Below are positions 52,373 through 61,633 of a stretch of DNA of 64,000 bases, one piece after another. Position 1 is the stretch's first letter, and each line of letters starts with the position of its first letter. Source of the stretch: an uncultured Pseudodesulfovibrio sp. (GTDB lineage Bacteria; Desulfobacterota; Desulfovibrionia; Desulfovibrionales; Desulfovibrionaceae); assembly GCF_963677845.1 (NCBI RefSeq), contig NZ_OY782498.1, forward strand, positions 1,046,001 through 1,110,000. The letters are read 5' to 3'. Below the pieces are notes generated by a model that saw nothing but the letters and a program-made list of their open reading frames with translations, was not told the origin of the DNA and did no database searches. The translations under genes and the position numbers were made by a program.

Positions 52373-53215
52373 ATGGATATCCAGAAAGAATATATTATCG
52401 GCGATGAATCGGACGGATTGCGGCTGGACAAGGTCCTTGAGTCTGTAGTGGCAGGTGAAGGGCTTCGCTTTCGGCGGCGGTTGTGCGACGATGGACGCGT
52501 ACTGGTTGACGGGAAAAAACGGAAACCCGGATACAAAGTGCGTGTGGGACAGCATGTAGAAATTTTTGGAGGGAGTGACACCATGTCTGGAAAGGAACTG
52601 GGAGTCTACGTGGTTGATCAAAATGAGGCGTTTGCCGCTGTCTTCAAACCCGGGGGTGTCCATTCCGCAGCTATTGCGGGACGTGATGCCCCCTGTGTAG
52701 AAAGTGTGTTGCCGGAATTGTGTTCTGGTGATGATACCATTTTGTTGAACAGGCTTGATTATTTAACATCGGGGCTTTTATTGGTTGCTTTGAACAAAGA
52801 AGCTGTCAATGAGTATCATGAACTGGAAGATAACGGATATATTAGGAAATATTATTGCGCCGAGGTCCACGGACGGCTTGATGGAGTCGTTTCCGTGCGG
52901 AGTGCATTGGATACGGATGACCGAAAAACAACTCGTGCATTAGCTGAAGATTCTGATGATCCTCATCGTTGGACTGACGTCACTGTTATTTCTCATGATT
53001 ATGAAAAAAATACGACAATGGTACGTTGTCTAATCATGAAAGGTGCGCGACATCAGATTCGGGCACATCTGGCGAGTGTCGGACATCCGATTGTCGGTGA
53101 TCCTTTGTATGGGAACGGCGACGATGCAGACCTGTTGCACCTTCATCACGAACGGCTTGAGCTGCCCGGATTTTCTGTGATTTCTTCATGCCCATGGGGC
53201 GACGCCGGTTTGTAG
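52373..53215 (+). CDS. RluA-family pseudouridine synthase
   Basis: This is a protein of about 280 residues from the ATG at 52373 (MDIQKEYIIGDES). An S4-like N-terminal domain (RLDKVLESVVAGEGLRFRRR) precedes the catalytic domain with LLNRLDYLTSGLLLVALN; the Asp of RLD is the catalytic residue. MKGARHQIRAHLASVGHPIVGDPLYG is the typical closing motif. It isomerises uridine in rRNA or tRNA; the target cannot be read from sequence. The ribosome site is weak; an earlier TTG at 52307 is possible but adds no domain. Confidence 0.88.
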   Translation: MDIQKEYIIGDESDGLRLDKVLESVVAGEGLRFRRRLCDDGRVLVDGKKRKPGYKVRVGQHVEIFGGSDTMSGKELGVYVVDQNEAFAAVFKPGGVHSAAIAGRDAPCVESVLPELCSGDDTILLNRLDYLTSGLLLVALNKEAVNEYHELEDNGYIRKYYCAEVHGRLDGVVSVRSALDTDDRKTTRALAEDSDDPHRWTDVTVISHDYEKNTTMVRCLIMKGARHQIRAHLASVGHPIVGDPLYGNGDDADLLHLHHERLELPGFSVISSCPWGDAGL

Positions 53216-53536
53216 AAGTATGTGAGTATCCGTTCACACATCCTAAAAAATTAGATTAGTTGTCCGATATCTTCTTGAAATAGGAAGTACTCTATGTCCA
53301 CTATTTCAAGAGACTATTCAGTCATGTCCCCTGTTCTTACCTGTCAGTCATCTGAGGCGTCCAAAAAATGAAGAGGTCGCGACGGAAAAGTATGTCTGAA
53401 ATCTTACCAGAGGAAGATCTGTTTGGTCCTGATTCGGAAGAAGCTGAGTTGTAGATACACAAAAAAAGTCTTGTGGCGAAAATGTAAGAGCCTCTTATGT
53501 TTGATTGTGTTTTATTAGAATAATGGCATCACTCCC
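53216..53536. other. Intergenic stretch with inverted repeat and two tiny coupled frames
   Basis: No standard gene is seen. An 11-bp perfect inverted repeat (TCTTGAAATAG, 53273-53283, and its complement 53301-53311) encloses the start of a 25-codon frame (53294-53371, AGGAAG upstream). Its stop overlaps the ATG of a 28-codon frame (53368-53454) ending in the acidic DLFGPDSEEAEL. Whether these are translated is unknown. Confidence 0.3.
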
Positions 53537-53564
53537 TAAAGATTTTTAGGACATGTGCCGATAA
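53537..53564 (+). promoter_or_regulatory. Sigma-28 (FliA) type promoter
   Basis: TAAA at 53537-53540 and a perfect GCCGATAA at 53557-53564, separated by 16 bases (consensus 15), match the flagellar sigma-28 promoter. The predicted start is about 30 bases before the small motility-type gene at 53603. Confidence 0.72.
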
Positions 53565-53602
53565 GACATACTCGAACAAAAAAGAAATCCAAGGAGGATT
53601 GC

Positions 53603-53860
53603 ATGGACATCAGTGGAGTCAGTCAAGCGATGGAACTGCCCAAGCAGCAAGGCGCTGAGCAGAGGGTGGCGGAGCAGCAGAACAGCCAAGCCGAATCGAA
53701 TGCGAATGAGATGAAGAATATCAAAAAAGCAAAGCTGGAGCGGCAAGTCATGGCTGATCCTTCCCTTGCGAGTAAGCTTGTCGCCACTGAAGCGGCTCCC
53801 ACTTACAATACAAATGGGTCTGTAATCCAAGCCGTGTCTACCTCGCTGGGGGATGTATAG
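53603..53860 (+). CDS. Small YjfB-type putative motility protein
   Basis: This is an 85-residue protein starting MDISGVSQAMELPKQQ, which resembles the YjfB putative motility family (MDI start, short amphipathic helices). It is Gln/Glu/Ala-rich with no membrane segment. The ATG at 53603 has AAGGAGG 5 bases upstream; upstream frame is leader. A sigma-28-type promoter directly in front supports co-regulation with late flagellar and chemotaxis genes. The molecular role of the family is not established. Confidence 0.72.
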   Translation: MDISGVSQAMELPKQQGAEQRVAEQQNSQAESNANEMKNIKKAKLERQVMADPSLASKLVATEAAPTYNTNGSVIQAVSTSLGDV

Positions 53861-53888
53861 ATAGCAACTTTTCTTATACGATAAGATA

Positions 53889-53915
53889 AGCCCTCTGTAC
53901 CATGTACAGGGGGCT
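53889..53915 (+). terminator. Terminator of the small motility gene
   Basis: A 12-bp stem (AGCCCTCTGTAC / GTACAGGGGGCT, with G-T pair) with a CAT loop and a TTTATTT tail lies 28 bases after the stop. Confidence 0.75.
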
Positions 53916-53972
53916 TTATTTGCGAAAGCGTATTTCATAAGATGAAAACACGTTTGAACCGAATAAATCCAA

Positions 53973-54010
53973 AAAAAGCCCCGGCAATCGTTTGATTGTC
54001 GGGGCTTTTT
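53973..54010. terminator. Terminator of the S1-protein operon
   Basis: A 17-bp stem with one G-T pair (AAAAAGCCCCGGCAATC pairing with its near complement) and a four-base loop lies 12 bases past the end of the minus-strand S1 gene. It has an A/T flank on both sides and can act in both directions. Confidence 0.88.
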
Positions 54011-54022
54011 GTTTGGTGTGAT

Positions 54023-55492
54023 TTATTTCTTTTTGTTGAAGGCTGCTTGCAACTTATCGCCGAGCAGGCCCATGCCGCCAGAGGCTTCAGAGGACTTTTG
54101 CTTCTTGGGAGCAAACTGTTTCCAGTCGCCGTCGTCCTGTACGTCACCGGTGGTCAGAGAGATTCTGCGGTCATTTGCCTTGACTTCGCCGATGACGATT
54201 TCAACGCTATCTCCAGCGTGCAGTTTCTCAAAGGCTGCCGGTTTTTCGGAGCGAGCGATTATGGATTTGGGCAGTAGGCCGGTGATGCCGGGTTCGAGCT
54301 GAATGAAGATGCCGAACTGTTCCTGTTTTTCCACTGTTCCTTCGACCTTTTGGCCCGGCTGATATTTTTCAGCCACGTCAAGCCACGGATCACCTTCGGC
54401 GTCTTTCATGGACAGACCTATGCGGCGTTTGTCGGGATCAATGGATTTGATCTTGACTGAGACCACTTGGCCTTCGGATACGAAATCGGCAGGTTTGTTG
54501 ATGCGTTTGGTATAGGTCATTTCAGAGACATGTACCAAACCGTCTACACCTGGTGCGATTTCAACAAATGCGCCGAAGTCAGCCAGACGGACAATCTTGC
54601 CAGTGACCTTGTCGCCTTCCGCAAAAGTGGCGGAAAGAGTGTCCCAAGGATCTTGGGCCAGTTCTTTCATGGACAAGGAAATCTTGAGGCGGCCCTTATC
54701 ATCGTGTTCGATGCGGATGATTTTGGCTTTGACCTTTTGTCCTACGGTGACAGCTTCTTCAGGGTGGCCGATACGACCGTAGGAAATTTGGGAAATGTGG
54801 ACCAGACCTTCCAGACCGGGCATGATTTCGACGAATGCGCCGAAAGCAGCCAAGCGGGTAATGGTACCTTCCACTTCATCGCCGACGTTTGTTTCGGAAA
54901 CAAACGTTTCAGCAGCTTCAGCGGCATCACGTTCCAGCAATGAACGGCGGGAGACTACGATGTTACGACCATTTTGTTCCAGCTTGGTCACGAGGAATTC
55001 CAAAGTCTTCCCTACATATTCCTCAGGGTCTTCCACGAAGCGACTGTCAATCTGGCTGACCGGGCAGAATGCGCGGCGTTGCATCAGAGTGACATTGAAG
55101 CCGCCTTTGCAGGTGGATTCGACTTTACCTTCTACAGGCAGGTTGCTGCTCTTGGCTTCCTCAAGCATGGCTAGGCCGCCGATGCCGGAGATGGCGCGGG
55201 AGAGCTTGATGCCTCCGGAGTCCTTGCCGACGACGTAGAGTTCTACGGTGTCGCCGTCGGATACGGTGCAGTTGCCTTCTTCGTCTAGCATTTCAGCTTT
55301 TTCGACGACACCGTCCAGTTTGGTGCCGGTGTCCACGAAAATCGTGCTTTCACCGACCTGGATGACTTTTCCTGAAACCTTGTCTCCAATGTTCAGGTTG
55401 TCGCCGCCGCCTTCGCTGTACTGCTCAAACAGTTCGGCGAAACTTTCTTCGCCTTCTTCCACGCCGTTACGCTCTTTGAATTCTTCGGACAC
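54023..55492 (-). CDS. rpsA: S1-domain RNA-binding protein (ribosomal protein S1-like)
   Basis: This 489-residue protein has five S1 domains, at about 30-105, 117-190, 202-275, 287-362 and 373-447. Typical units are VEGTITRLAAFGAFVEIMPG, GKIVRLADFGAFVEIAPG and VEGTVEKQEQFGIFIQLEPG. The second domain (KGGFNVTLMQRRAFCPVSQID and NIVVSRRSLLERD) aligns with domain 2 of ribosomal S1. E. coli S1 has six domains, so this is a shorter form; some relatives also carry a separate full-length S1, which leaves open whether this is the ribosomal protein or a paralogue. It follows ftsY after 24 bases. Confidence 0.85.
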   Translation of the reverse strand: MSEEFKERNGVEEGEESFAELFEQYSEGGGDNLNIGDKVSGKVIQVGESTIFVDTGTKLDGVVEKAEMLDEEGNCTVSDGDTVELYVVGKDSGGIKLSRAISGIGGLAMLEEAKSSNLPVEGKVESTCKGGFNVTLMQRRAFCPVSQIDSRFVEDPEEYVGKTLEFLVTKLEQNGRNIVVSRRSLLERDAAEAAETFVSETNVGDEVEGTITRLAAFGAFVEIMPGLEGLVHISQISYGRIGHPEEAVTVGQKVKAKIIRIEHDDKGRLKISLSMKELAQDPWDTLSATFAEGDKVTGKIVRLADFGAFVEIAPGVDGLVHVSEMTYTKRINKPADFVSEGQVVSVKIKSIDPDKRRIGLSMKDAEGDPWLDVAEKYQPGQKVEGTVEKQEQFGIFIQLEPGITGLLPKSIIARSEKPAAFEKLHAGDSVEIVIGEVKANDRRISLTTGDVQDDGDWKQFAPKKQKSSEASGGMGLLGDKLQAAFNKKK

Positions 55493-55516
55493 GATGATTA
55501 CCGTTCTTTAAAAAGG

Positions 55517-56908
55517 TTATGTAAGAAGTGCCTTGGCAAAATCTTTGCCGTTGAACGGGCGAAGATCTTCCATCTTTTCACCTAAACCGACGTAGGTTAT
55601 CGGCAGTTTGTTTTGTAAAGTTACTGCCACCACTACACCGCCTTTGGCTGTGCCGTCCAGTTTGGTCAGGACTATTTCATCTACGCCAACAGCCTCATTG
55701 AACAGTTTGGTCTGAGACAGGGCATTTTGCCCAGTGGTGGCATCGATGACCAGCACGTTGCGGTGAGGAGCACCTTCATGCTTCTTGCCGACAACTCGTT
55801 GGATTTTAGTTAATTCTTCCATCAGGTTAGTTTTTGTGTGTAGCCTGCCAGCCGTGTCAAGCAGCAGCAGGTCATACCCTTCGCTGATGGCCTTGTCCAT
55901 GGCTTCGAAAGCCACGGCTGCCGGGTCTGAACCTTCGGTCTTCGCGAAGAATCCAGCGCCGATGCGTTTGGCCCAGACTTCAAGTTGTTCGATAGCGGCT
56001 GCCCGGAAAGTGTCACCTGCGGCAATAAGCACTTTGCGGCCCTGCATCTGAGCGCGGTGGGCCAGTTTGGCAATGGTCGTTGTTTTGCCTACTCCGTTGA
56101 CGCCGACCATCATGAGAACTTCGGGCGGATTTACAGCCTCGATACGAGGAGGGACCTTGAAAATATCTTCCAACTCGTCTCGCAGGATATCCTTGAAATC
56201 ATCAGGGTTGTCGGTTCCGGCCTTGCGAGCACGGGCCTTGAGGTTATCCATAAGTTGGTTGGCGGCTTCCATACCCACGTCAGCCATAATGAGAATTTCT
56301 TCAAATTCTTCCCAGAACTCGTCGTTCAAGGAAGAGTGAGTGGAGAGCAGATTGTCAATGCGTTTGGTGATTTGCTCGCGGGTTTTTGATATGCCTTCGG
56401 AAAGTTTGAGGAACAGACGATCGCGTTCGTCTTCTTCGTCTTCCAAGTCTAAAGCAAGAGCCAGTCTGTATTGTAATTCGGATTTGAATTCAGCAACGAT
56501 GACATAACTCATCTCGTCGAGCCATGCGTCAAATTTAGTAATAAAATCGTTAGCTTCAGCGTCCGGTGCTCCCAGTGCTTTGAAGAGGAAAGCAAGTCGA
56601 TCCCAAAGATCCTGGCCTTTTTCGTCTACACCTTCCACAATGATGTTCAGCCATTGAGAGAGCTTGGGCTCTGCCTGTCGTAAAGAAAGGGTCAGGCCTG
56701 CCTGCCAGTCTTCATTCGGCGTGGGAGCGGCATCAGTTTCTTTTATGGGAGCCGAAGCGTCGTCGGTTATTTGAGCAGGGGCTTTCAGCTCGGGAGTAGG
56801 CTGCTCCTCGATTTCTATGCCCTTTTCTTTTTTGTATTCGTCAAGAGCCTGCTGCGCCGCATCTTCCGGGCTGGACCAAGCTTTTTTCAGTTTGCTGAAA
56901 AATCCCAT
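55517..56908 (-). CDS. ftsY: Signal recognition particle receptor FtsY
   Basis: FtsY is the SRP receptor GTPase that brings ribosome-nascent chain complexes to the membrane translocon. The 463-residue protein has an acidic, variable A domain (about 1-160), then the N domain and the G domain. The G motifs are MVGVNGVGKTTTIAKLA (G1), VLIAAGDTFRAAAIEQL, LLLLDTAGRLHTKTNLM (G3), VLTKLDGTAKGGVVV (G4) and YVGLGEKMEDLRPF at the end. GAGG precedes the ATG. It is divergent from asnS and upstream of the S1-domain gene. Confidence 0.97.
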   Translation of the reverse strand: MGFFSKLKKAWSSPEDAAQQALDEYKKEKGIEIEEQPTPELKAPAQITDDASAPIKETDAAPTPNEDWQAGLTLSLRQAEPKLSQWLNIIVEGVDEKGQDLWDRLAFLFKALGAPDAEANDFITKFDAWLDEMSYVIVAEFKSELQYRLALALDLEDEEDERDRLFLKLSEGISKTREQITKRIDNLLSTHSSLNDEFWEEFEEILIMADVGMEAANQLMDNLKARARKAGTDNPDDFKDILRDELEDIFKVPPRIEAVNPPEVLMMVGVNGVGKTTTIAKLAHRAQMQGRKVLIAAGDTFRAAAIEQLEVWAKRIGAGFFAKTEGSDPAAVAFEAMDKAISEGYDLLLLDTAGRLHTKTNLMEELTKIQRVVGKKHEGAPHRNVLVIDATTGQNALSQTKLFNEAVGVDEIVLTKLDGTAKGGVVVAVTLQNKLPITYVGLGEKMEDLRPFNGKDFAKALLT

Positions 56909-57060
56909 GAGGACCTCATGATTTGGTATCGTTGTTGTTGGGGCGTAGTTAATAGCCTACCTGACTTCCGGTTGCAATAGATGATATGATGCTTGAGGAT
57001 GTTGCCATTCTTCGTGTGAGAAGCTAGGAACAGGGAAAAATTATCAAGAGGATATGTCAT

Positions 57061-58428
57061 ATGAAACGGACCAAGATAAAAGACGCATTGAACGCCACGG
57101 CTCCGATGGACGAAATTACCATCAAGGGCTGGGTTCGTTCTAAGCGAGATAACAAGGGTTTTTCTTTTGTGGCTCTCAATGATGGCTCCTGTCTGTCCAC
57201 TATTCAGGCTATAGTGGATCATACCCCAGAGATCGAAGAGGCCTTGACCAGAGTGGGAACCGGTGCATCTGTCGCCATCTCCGGTGAGCTTGTTGAGTCT
57301 CCGGGCAAAGGGCAGAAATGGGAAGTACGCGGCAAGACGCTTGAAGTGATCGGCGAAGCTGATCAGGAAACATTTCCTTTGCAGAAAAAACGTCATTCCG
57401 ATGAGTTTTTGCGTTCCATAGCCCATTTGAGGCCACGTACCAACAAGTACAGTGCTATGTTTCGGATGCGTTCCGCATTGGCTCAGGCTGTTCATAAGTA
57501 TTTTGCAGAAAAAGACTTTTTCTACATTCATACACCGATCATCACTGGTTCTGATTGTGAAGGCGCGGGAGAGATGTTCCGTGTAACCAGCTTGGAAGCC
57601 GGGTCCCAATTGCCTCCTGAAGAGGACTTTTTTGGCAAGCCGTCTCAGTTGACCGTGTCTGGTCAGTTGTCCGCTGAGATGTTTTCTTTGTCTTTGGGAG
57701 ATGTATATACTTTCGGTCCGACTTTTCGTGCCGAAAATTCCAATACGCCACGCCATGTGGCCGAGTTTTGGATGATTGAGCCGGAAATCGTCTTCGCCGA
57801 TTTGTCCGACGACATGGATCTGGGTGAGGACATGATCAAGTATTTGATTACTCATATGCTCGATAATTGCGCCGAGGATGTGGAATTGTTTGCCAAGTGG
57901 GTGGACAAGGGCCTTATGCCGACGCTGGAAAATATTTTGAAAGAGCCTTTCAAACGGCTGCCCTACACCGAGGCCATCGATATTCTCAAGAAGACCAAGA
58001 AAGAGTTTGAATATCCGGTAGAGTGGGGCATGGATCTTCAAACAGAACACGAACGTTTTCTGTGTGAGGAGAAGTTCAAGAGACCTGTTTATGTTTATGA
58101 TTACCCCAAGACCATCAAGCCATTTTATATGCGTATGAATGACGACGATAAGACCGTGGCCGCCATGGATTGCTTGGTGCCGCGTATCGGTGAGCTTATT
58201 GGCGGCAGTCAACGTGAAGAGCGTCTGGATGTCTTGGAAGCTCGTATGGACGAGATGGGGCTCGATAAGGAAGATTACTGGTGGTATCTTGATTCCCGCA
58301 AGTTCGGTACTGCTCCGCATGCTGGTTTCGGTATGGGTTTCGAGCGTATGCTCATGCTGGTAACAGGTGTTTCCAACATTCGTGACGTCATGCCGTTCCC
58401 GAGGACACCTAAGAGCCTCGATTTTTAA
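57061..58428 (+). CDS. asnS: Asparaginyl-tRNA synthetase
   Basis: This class II synthetase charges tRNA-Asn. The 455-residue protein has an N-terminal OB-fold anticodon-binding domain ([26 protein letters not shown]). Motif 1 lies around 135-175, motif 2 is [25 protein letters not shown] and motif 3 [29 protein letters not shown]. The PRTP ending and the motif 2 loop fit AsnRS rather than AspRS. AAGAGGA lies 9 bases before the ATG. Confidence 0.96.
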   Translation: MKRTKIKDALNATAPMDEITIKGWVRSKRDNKGFSFVALNDGSCLSTIQAIVDHTPEIEEALTRVGTGASVAISGELVESPGKGQKWEVRGKTLEVIGEADQETFPLQKKRHSDEFLRSIAHLRPRTNKYSAMFRMRSALAQAVHKYFAEKDFFYIHTPIITGSDCEGAGEMFRVTSLEAGSQLPPEEDFFGKPSQLTVSGQLSAEMFSLSLGDVYTFGPTFRAENSNTPRHVAEFWMIEPEIVFADLSDDMDLGEDMIKYLITHMLDNCAEDVELFAKWVDKGLMPTLENILKEPFKRLPYTEAIDILKKTKKEFEYPVEWGMDLQTEHERFLCEEKFKRPVYVYDYPKTIKPFYMRMNDDDKTVAAMDCLVPRIGELIGGSQREERLDVLEARMDEMGLDKEDYWWYLDSRKFGTAPHAGFGMGFERMLMLVTGVSNIRDVMPFPRTPKSLDF

Positions 58429-58462
58429 GTTTCGATTATTACTATAAAATAAATATTGAAAG

Positions 58463-58492
58463 AAAGGCCCGGTGCAATCGCATCGGGCCTTT
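58463..58492. terminator. Terminator after asnS
   Basis: A 13-bp stem (AAAGGCCCGGTGC pairing with GCATCGGGCCTTT, one G-T pair) with an AATC loop lies between the convergent asnS and the AraC-type gene. Confidence 0.9.
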
Positions 58493-58495
58493 GTT

Positions 58496-59404
58496 CTATT
58501 TGAGTGGAAGATAGATCTCCGTCAGCAAATCTTCTGGCTGCGTGTGATCTGGTGAGTTGAGATAGACTTCAAAGCTGGGTTCTTCTCTGAATTCACGTCC
58601 ACTTTTGGGCAACCATTGTCCCATCAGTTTCCCATAGGTTTGTTCAAGCCCTGTGTACGGACCTTTGTGCGTGGTGACAGCGTACTCTCCACCCGACAGG
58701 ATTTGAGTGCCTATTTCACCTGTTGTTTTCACTTCGTCGCCGATTGTGAAGCAGGCGTCATATCGGATTTTATCCTCTGGGGTGACCTGTGGATCGTCGT
58801 AGCAGATGCCGATGAATTTTGGCATTTCTGCAAAATGTCCTTCCTGTTCTGCCCAAGTGCAAAGAGTTTTCCATGCTTTGTCGCATTCGATGTACGGACC
58901 AACGTGTTTGACAAAAGCAACCCGCATTGGTTTTACCTTCTCAATTTTTACTTCCATGTCTGTCTCCTTTTGGTTTGTAACAACCAACCCGTCGCGCGCT
59001 GATTCTGGGAGGTAGTGTACTGAGCCGGAAAGTCTTGCGTACAAAGTTTTCCAGTGTTTCTCATGATATTTGGATGGTGGACAATCAAACATTTTCTTGA
59101 ATGCCCGACTGAAGGATTCCACGGTTTCATACCCTGCGTCGAAAGATGCGTCCGTCACTGAGGATGTCCCCATCGCCAGTCTGGTGGCCGCTCTTTCCAT
59201 GCGTATTCGACGAATGTGTTCAACAACGGTCTCGCCGAACATTCCCTTGAAAATCCGATGAAAATGTATCGGAGAAAAAAAGGTCATAGCGGCAAGCGAT
59301 TCAAGTGTCATGTTTTCGTCAAGGTTGGCCTGAATGTGTTGTAAAACCGTATGCATTCGTTCGAAATACAGGTTTTTAGTGGTGTCCTTCATCGTATTTT
59401 CCAT
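58496..59404 (-). CDS. AraC-family regulator with GyrI-like effector domain
   Basis: This 302-residue protein has the order reversed from classic AraC: the DNA-binding domain is N-terminal (IQANLDENMTLESLAAMTFF, IHFHRIFKGMFGETVVEHIR and DASFDAGYETVESFSRAFKK). A GyrI/Rob-type effector-binding domain (about 150-302) begins METKIEKV-like with VKIEKVKPMRVAFVKHVGPY and ends YLNSPDHTQPEDLLTEIYLPL. This layout matches Rob/SoxS-type multidrug-responsive regulators. It is next to, and divergent from, a TetR-RND efflux operon, which it may help to control. Confidence 0.9.
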   Translation of the reverse strand: MENTMKDTTKNLYFERMHTVLQHIQANLDENMTLESLAAMTFFSPIHFHRIFKGMFGETVVEHIRRIRMERAATRLAMGTSSVTDASFDAGYETVESFSRAFKKMFDCPPSKYHEKHWKTLYARLSGSVHYLPESARDGLVVTNQKETDMEVKIEKVKPMRVAFVKHVGPYIECDKAWKTLCTWAEQEGHFAEMPKFIGICYDDPQVTPEDKIRYDACFTIGDEVKTTGEIGTQILSGGEYAVTTHKGPYTGLEQTYGKLMGQWLPKSGREFREEPSFEVYLNSPDHTQPEDLLTEIYLPLK

Positions 59405-59529
59405 GTGTGCAGACTACGGGTGTTTGGAAGGAATGGCTTGATCATTTCTGCCGTTTTCATCGGAATTATATAATTAACATGTAACCTTTTCTTTGCCAAA
59501 AGCGATTGACTCTATGATGAGAGTGAATT

Positions 59530-59554
59530 ATTCATATGATTAATTCAAATGAAT
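59530..59554. promoter_or_regulatory. Palindromic operator candidate in front of tetR
   Basis: ATTCATATGA and TCAAATGAAT form the arms of a 25-base near-perfect palindrome ending at the tetR 5' region. Its position supports autoregulation by the TetR-type protein; it could also serve the divergent AraC-type gene. Confidence 0.5.
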
Positions 59555-59570
59555 GAAAGAGGACGGACAA

Positions 59571-60254
59571 GTGAAAAAGCAAAAGATGTCACCGGAAAGA
59601 ACCCAACTTCAACTTCTCCAAGCAGGTATGCATTTGTTCGGTTTGAATGGCTTTAAAGGCACTCGAACGCGAGAACTTGCTCAGTTGGCGGGGGTCAATC
59701 AGGCCGCCATACCGTATCACTTCGGAGGCAAGGAAGGGTTATATCTGGCGGTAGCCGCGTATGTCGTTAAGCGCGGTCGAGATCAAATGAAAGATGAAAT
59801 TGAAATGATTGAACTCAAGGTGAAGGGTGGTGAGCTTGCCAAGGCTGAAGCTGAACACCTTTTGATGAAGTTTTTCTTTGGGTTCATGGATAACGTCATA
59901 TTGTCTGAAGATTTGAGTGATCGTTCCCGTTTTATCTTGAGGGAGTATTCAACGCCTGGGGCCGGGTTCGAAATCATTTATGAAGGTTTGCTCGGGAAAA
60001 TACATATGCTTTTATGTCAATTGGTTGGAATTATAGAAGGGAGCCCCCCTGAAAGTGAGCATGTCATTTTAAAGACGCATGCATTGTTCGGCACGGTCAT
60101 TGGTAATGCCTTGACCAGAAATTTGTTGTTCAGACGGTTGGATTGGGATGATTTTACCCCTGAAAGAATTGGGAGAATGAAGCAAACTATTGCGGAAATT
60201 GTTTGTCACGGTTTGAAACTTGGTGATCCGCAACAATATATGGAGACTTCATGA
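59571..60254 (+). CDS. TetR-family transcriptional regulator
   Basis: This is a repressor of about 227 residues. The N-terminal HTH reads LLQAGMHLFGLNGFKGTRTR followed by ELAQLAGVNQAAIPYHFGGKEGLYLAV, typical of TetR proteins of the CerR/DUF1956 type that have a C-terminal ligand domain. The GTG at 59571 was chosen because AGAGG lies 8 bases upstream; the ATG at 59553 would place that site inside the gene. It overlaps the adaptor gene by 4 bases and surely controls the RND operon. Confidence 0.9.
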   Translation: MKKQKMSPERTQLQLLQAGMHLFGLNGFKGTRTRELAQLAGVNQAAIPYHFGGKEGLYLAVAAYVVKRGRDQMKDEIEMIELKVKGGELAKAEAEHLLMKFFFGFMDNVILSEDLSDRSRFILREYSTPGAGFEIIYEGLLGKIHMLLCQLVGIIEGSPPESEHVILKTHALFGTVIGNALTRNLLFRRLDWDDFTPERIGRMKQTIAEIVCHGLKLGDPQQYMETS

Positions 60255-61633
60255 TAGCTCGTTTCAAAAAAAGATATCCGCATTGGAAAAAAATGCTCAT
60301 CATTCCGGTTATAGGTTTGGGGGTTCTGTTTTTCGTCATAATGGTGAAGACAAAGCAACAACCTGTGAAGAAGGTTTTGGAAGAACGGGTAACGCCAGTC
60401 CGAGTTATTGAAGCCGAGGCAATGCCAGTGGTGCCGCGTGCCCTTGGGTACGGATATATTCAGCCTGGTCAGGTTTGGGACGCTGTTGCCGAAGTTCCGG
60501 GCAAGGTTGTTGAAGTTCACCCTGAGTTTGAAAGAGGGGCCGTTCTTGCCAAAGGCGAAATACTCATGCGTATCGATCCTGCCGCCTCCGGTTATATTAG
60601 GGAGCAATCCGAGGCAGAGGTTGAGCGTGTGCAGGCAGAATTGCGCAAACTTGATCAGTCTGAACAGGATACGCGTCGGCAATTGGAGGTTGAGCAGGGG
60701 CGACTCAAACTTTCAGCAAAGGATCTTGATAGAAACAAACAGCTTGTAAGCCAGGGTGTTATTTCTCAGTCCGAACTTGACGCTCAGGAACAGAGCTATC
60801 TTTCACAGCGAAACGTTGTGCAAAATTACCAATCTACACTCAATGGAATTCCGGCTAGTCGAGCTTCGCTCAAGGCGCAGTTGGCATCGGCTCGCTCTAA
60901 GACTGCCGGGGCGCGTTTGGATGAAGATAACACCGTCATACGAACACCGTTTAATTGTCGGATTTCGGCAACGAATGTGGAGTTGGGGCAGGCGGTAGGA
61001 ATGAATCAGGTCGTGGCAACCCTTGATTCTCTTGGTGAAAATGAGGCTCTTGTTCAGGTTCCACTCTATGCGTTCAAGAATCTTTTGCCTCAAGGAAAGC
61101 TTGCTATTCCCGGTTCTCAGGTCCAAATGGAAGAGTTTCGACAGTTTCTCGGCATTGATGCCATGATTCGTGTGCGGGCTCAGGAACGGACTATGGAGTG
61201 GATTGGTCATGTGACGCGAATATCCGATGCGGTGGATGCTGATACACGGACCATCGGGGTGTTTGTTTCAGTGGATAACCGCATCAAGAATTCACAGGGA
61301 GAACAGAACACACCTCTTATAAAAAATATGTATGCCGAGGTGGAGTTACTCGGAAAATCGATAGAGCCGCTTGTTGTTGTTCCCCGTACAGCCGTGGAAG
61401 CAGGATACGTGAATGTCGTCAATGCTGAGGGGCGTCTTGAGCGTCGTCGTGTGACTATTGCTTTTGTACAATCATCCATTGCGGTTTTGCGAAGCGGTGT
61501 CGTTATTGGAGATCGTGTTGTTGTGTCGGAACTGATCCCTGCGATTGAGGGAATGAAGCTCAGGCCTGAATTTGATCAGACATTGCAGCAGCGCATGGAA
61601 GATGTAGCTTTGGCAAAGGCGGCTGCAAAATGA
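60251..61633 (+). CDS. RND efflux periplasmic adaptor (second system)
   Basis: This is a 460-residue MFP/HlyD-type adaptor: N-terminal anchor helix (about 17-35), lipoyl part (VAEVPGKVVEVHPEFERGAVL), a long coiled-coil hairpin (about 115-215), the second lipoyl half (TVIRTPFNCRISATNVELGQAVG) and the C-terminal membrane-proximal domain. It is fused by 4-base overlaps to tetR upstream and to the pump downstream. It differs clearly from the adaptor at 18919, so the two systems are not recent duplicates. Confidence 0.92.
   Translation: MIARFKKRYPHWKKMLIIPVIGLGVLFFVIMVKTKQQPVKKVLEERVTPVRVIEAEAMPVVPRALGYGYIQPGQVWDAVAEVPGKVVEVHPEFERGAVLAKGEILMRIDPAASGYIREQSEAEVERVQAELRKLDQSEQDTRRQLEVEQGRLKLSAKDLDRNKQLVSQGVISQSELDAQEQSYLSQRNVVQNYQSTLNGIPASRASLKAQLASARSKTAGARLDEDNTVIRTPFNCRISATNVELGQAVGMNQVVATLDSLGENEALVQVPLYAFKNLLPQGKLAIPGSQVQMEEFRQFLGIDAMIRVRAQERTMEWIGHVTRISDAVDADTRTIGVFVSVDNRIKNSQGEQNTPLIKNMYAEVELLGKSIEPLVVVPRTAVEAGYVNVVNAEGRLERRRVTIAFVQSSIAVLRSGVVIGDRVVVSELIPAIEGMKLRPEFDQTLQQRMEDVALAKAAAK

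Noticed and set aside
56887-58320. Long minus-strand open frame (477 codons) opposite asnS
   Set aside because: It lies wholly antisense to a clear asparaginyl-tRNA synthetase gene, has no domain sense and is explained by codon bias of the real gene.
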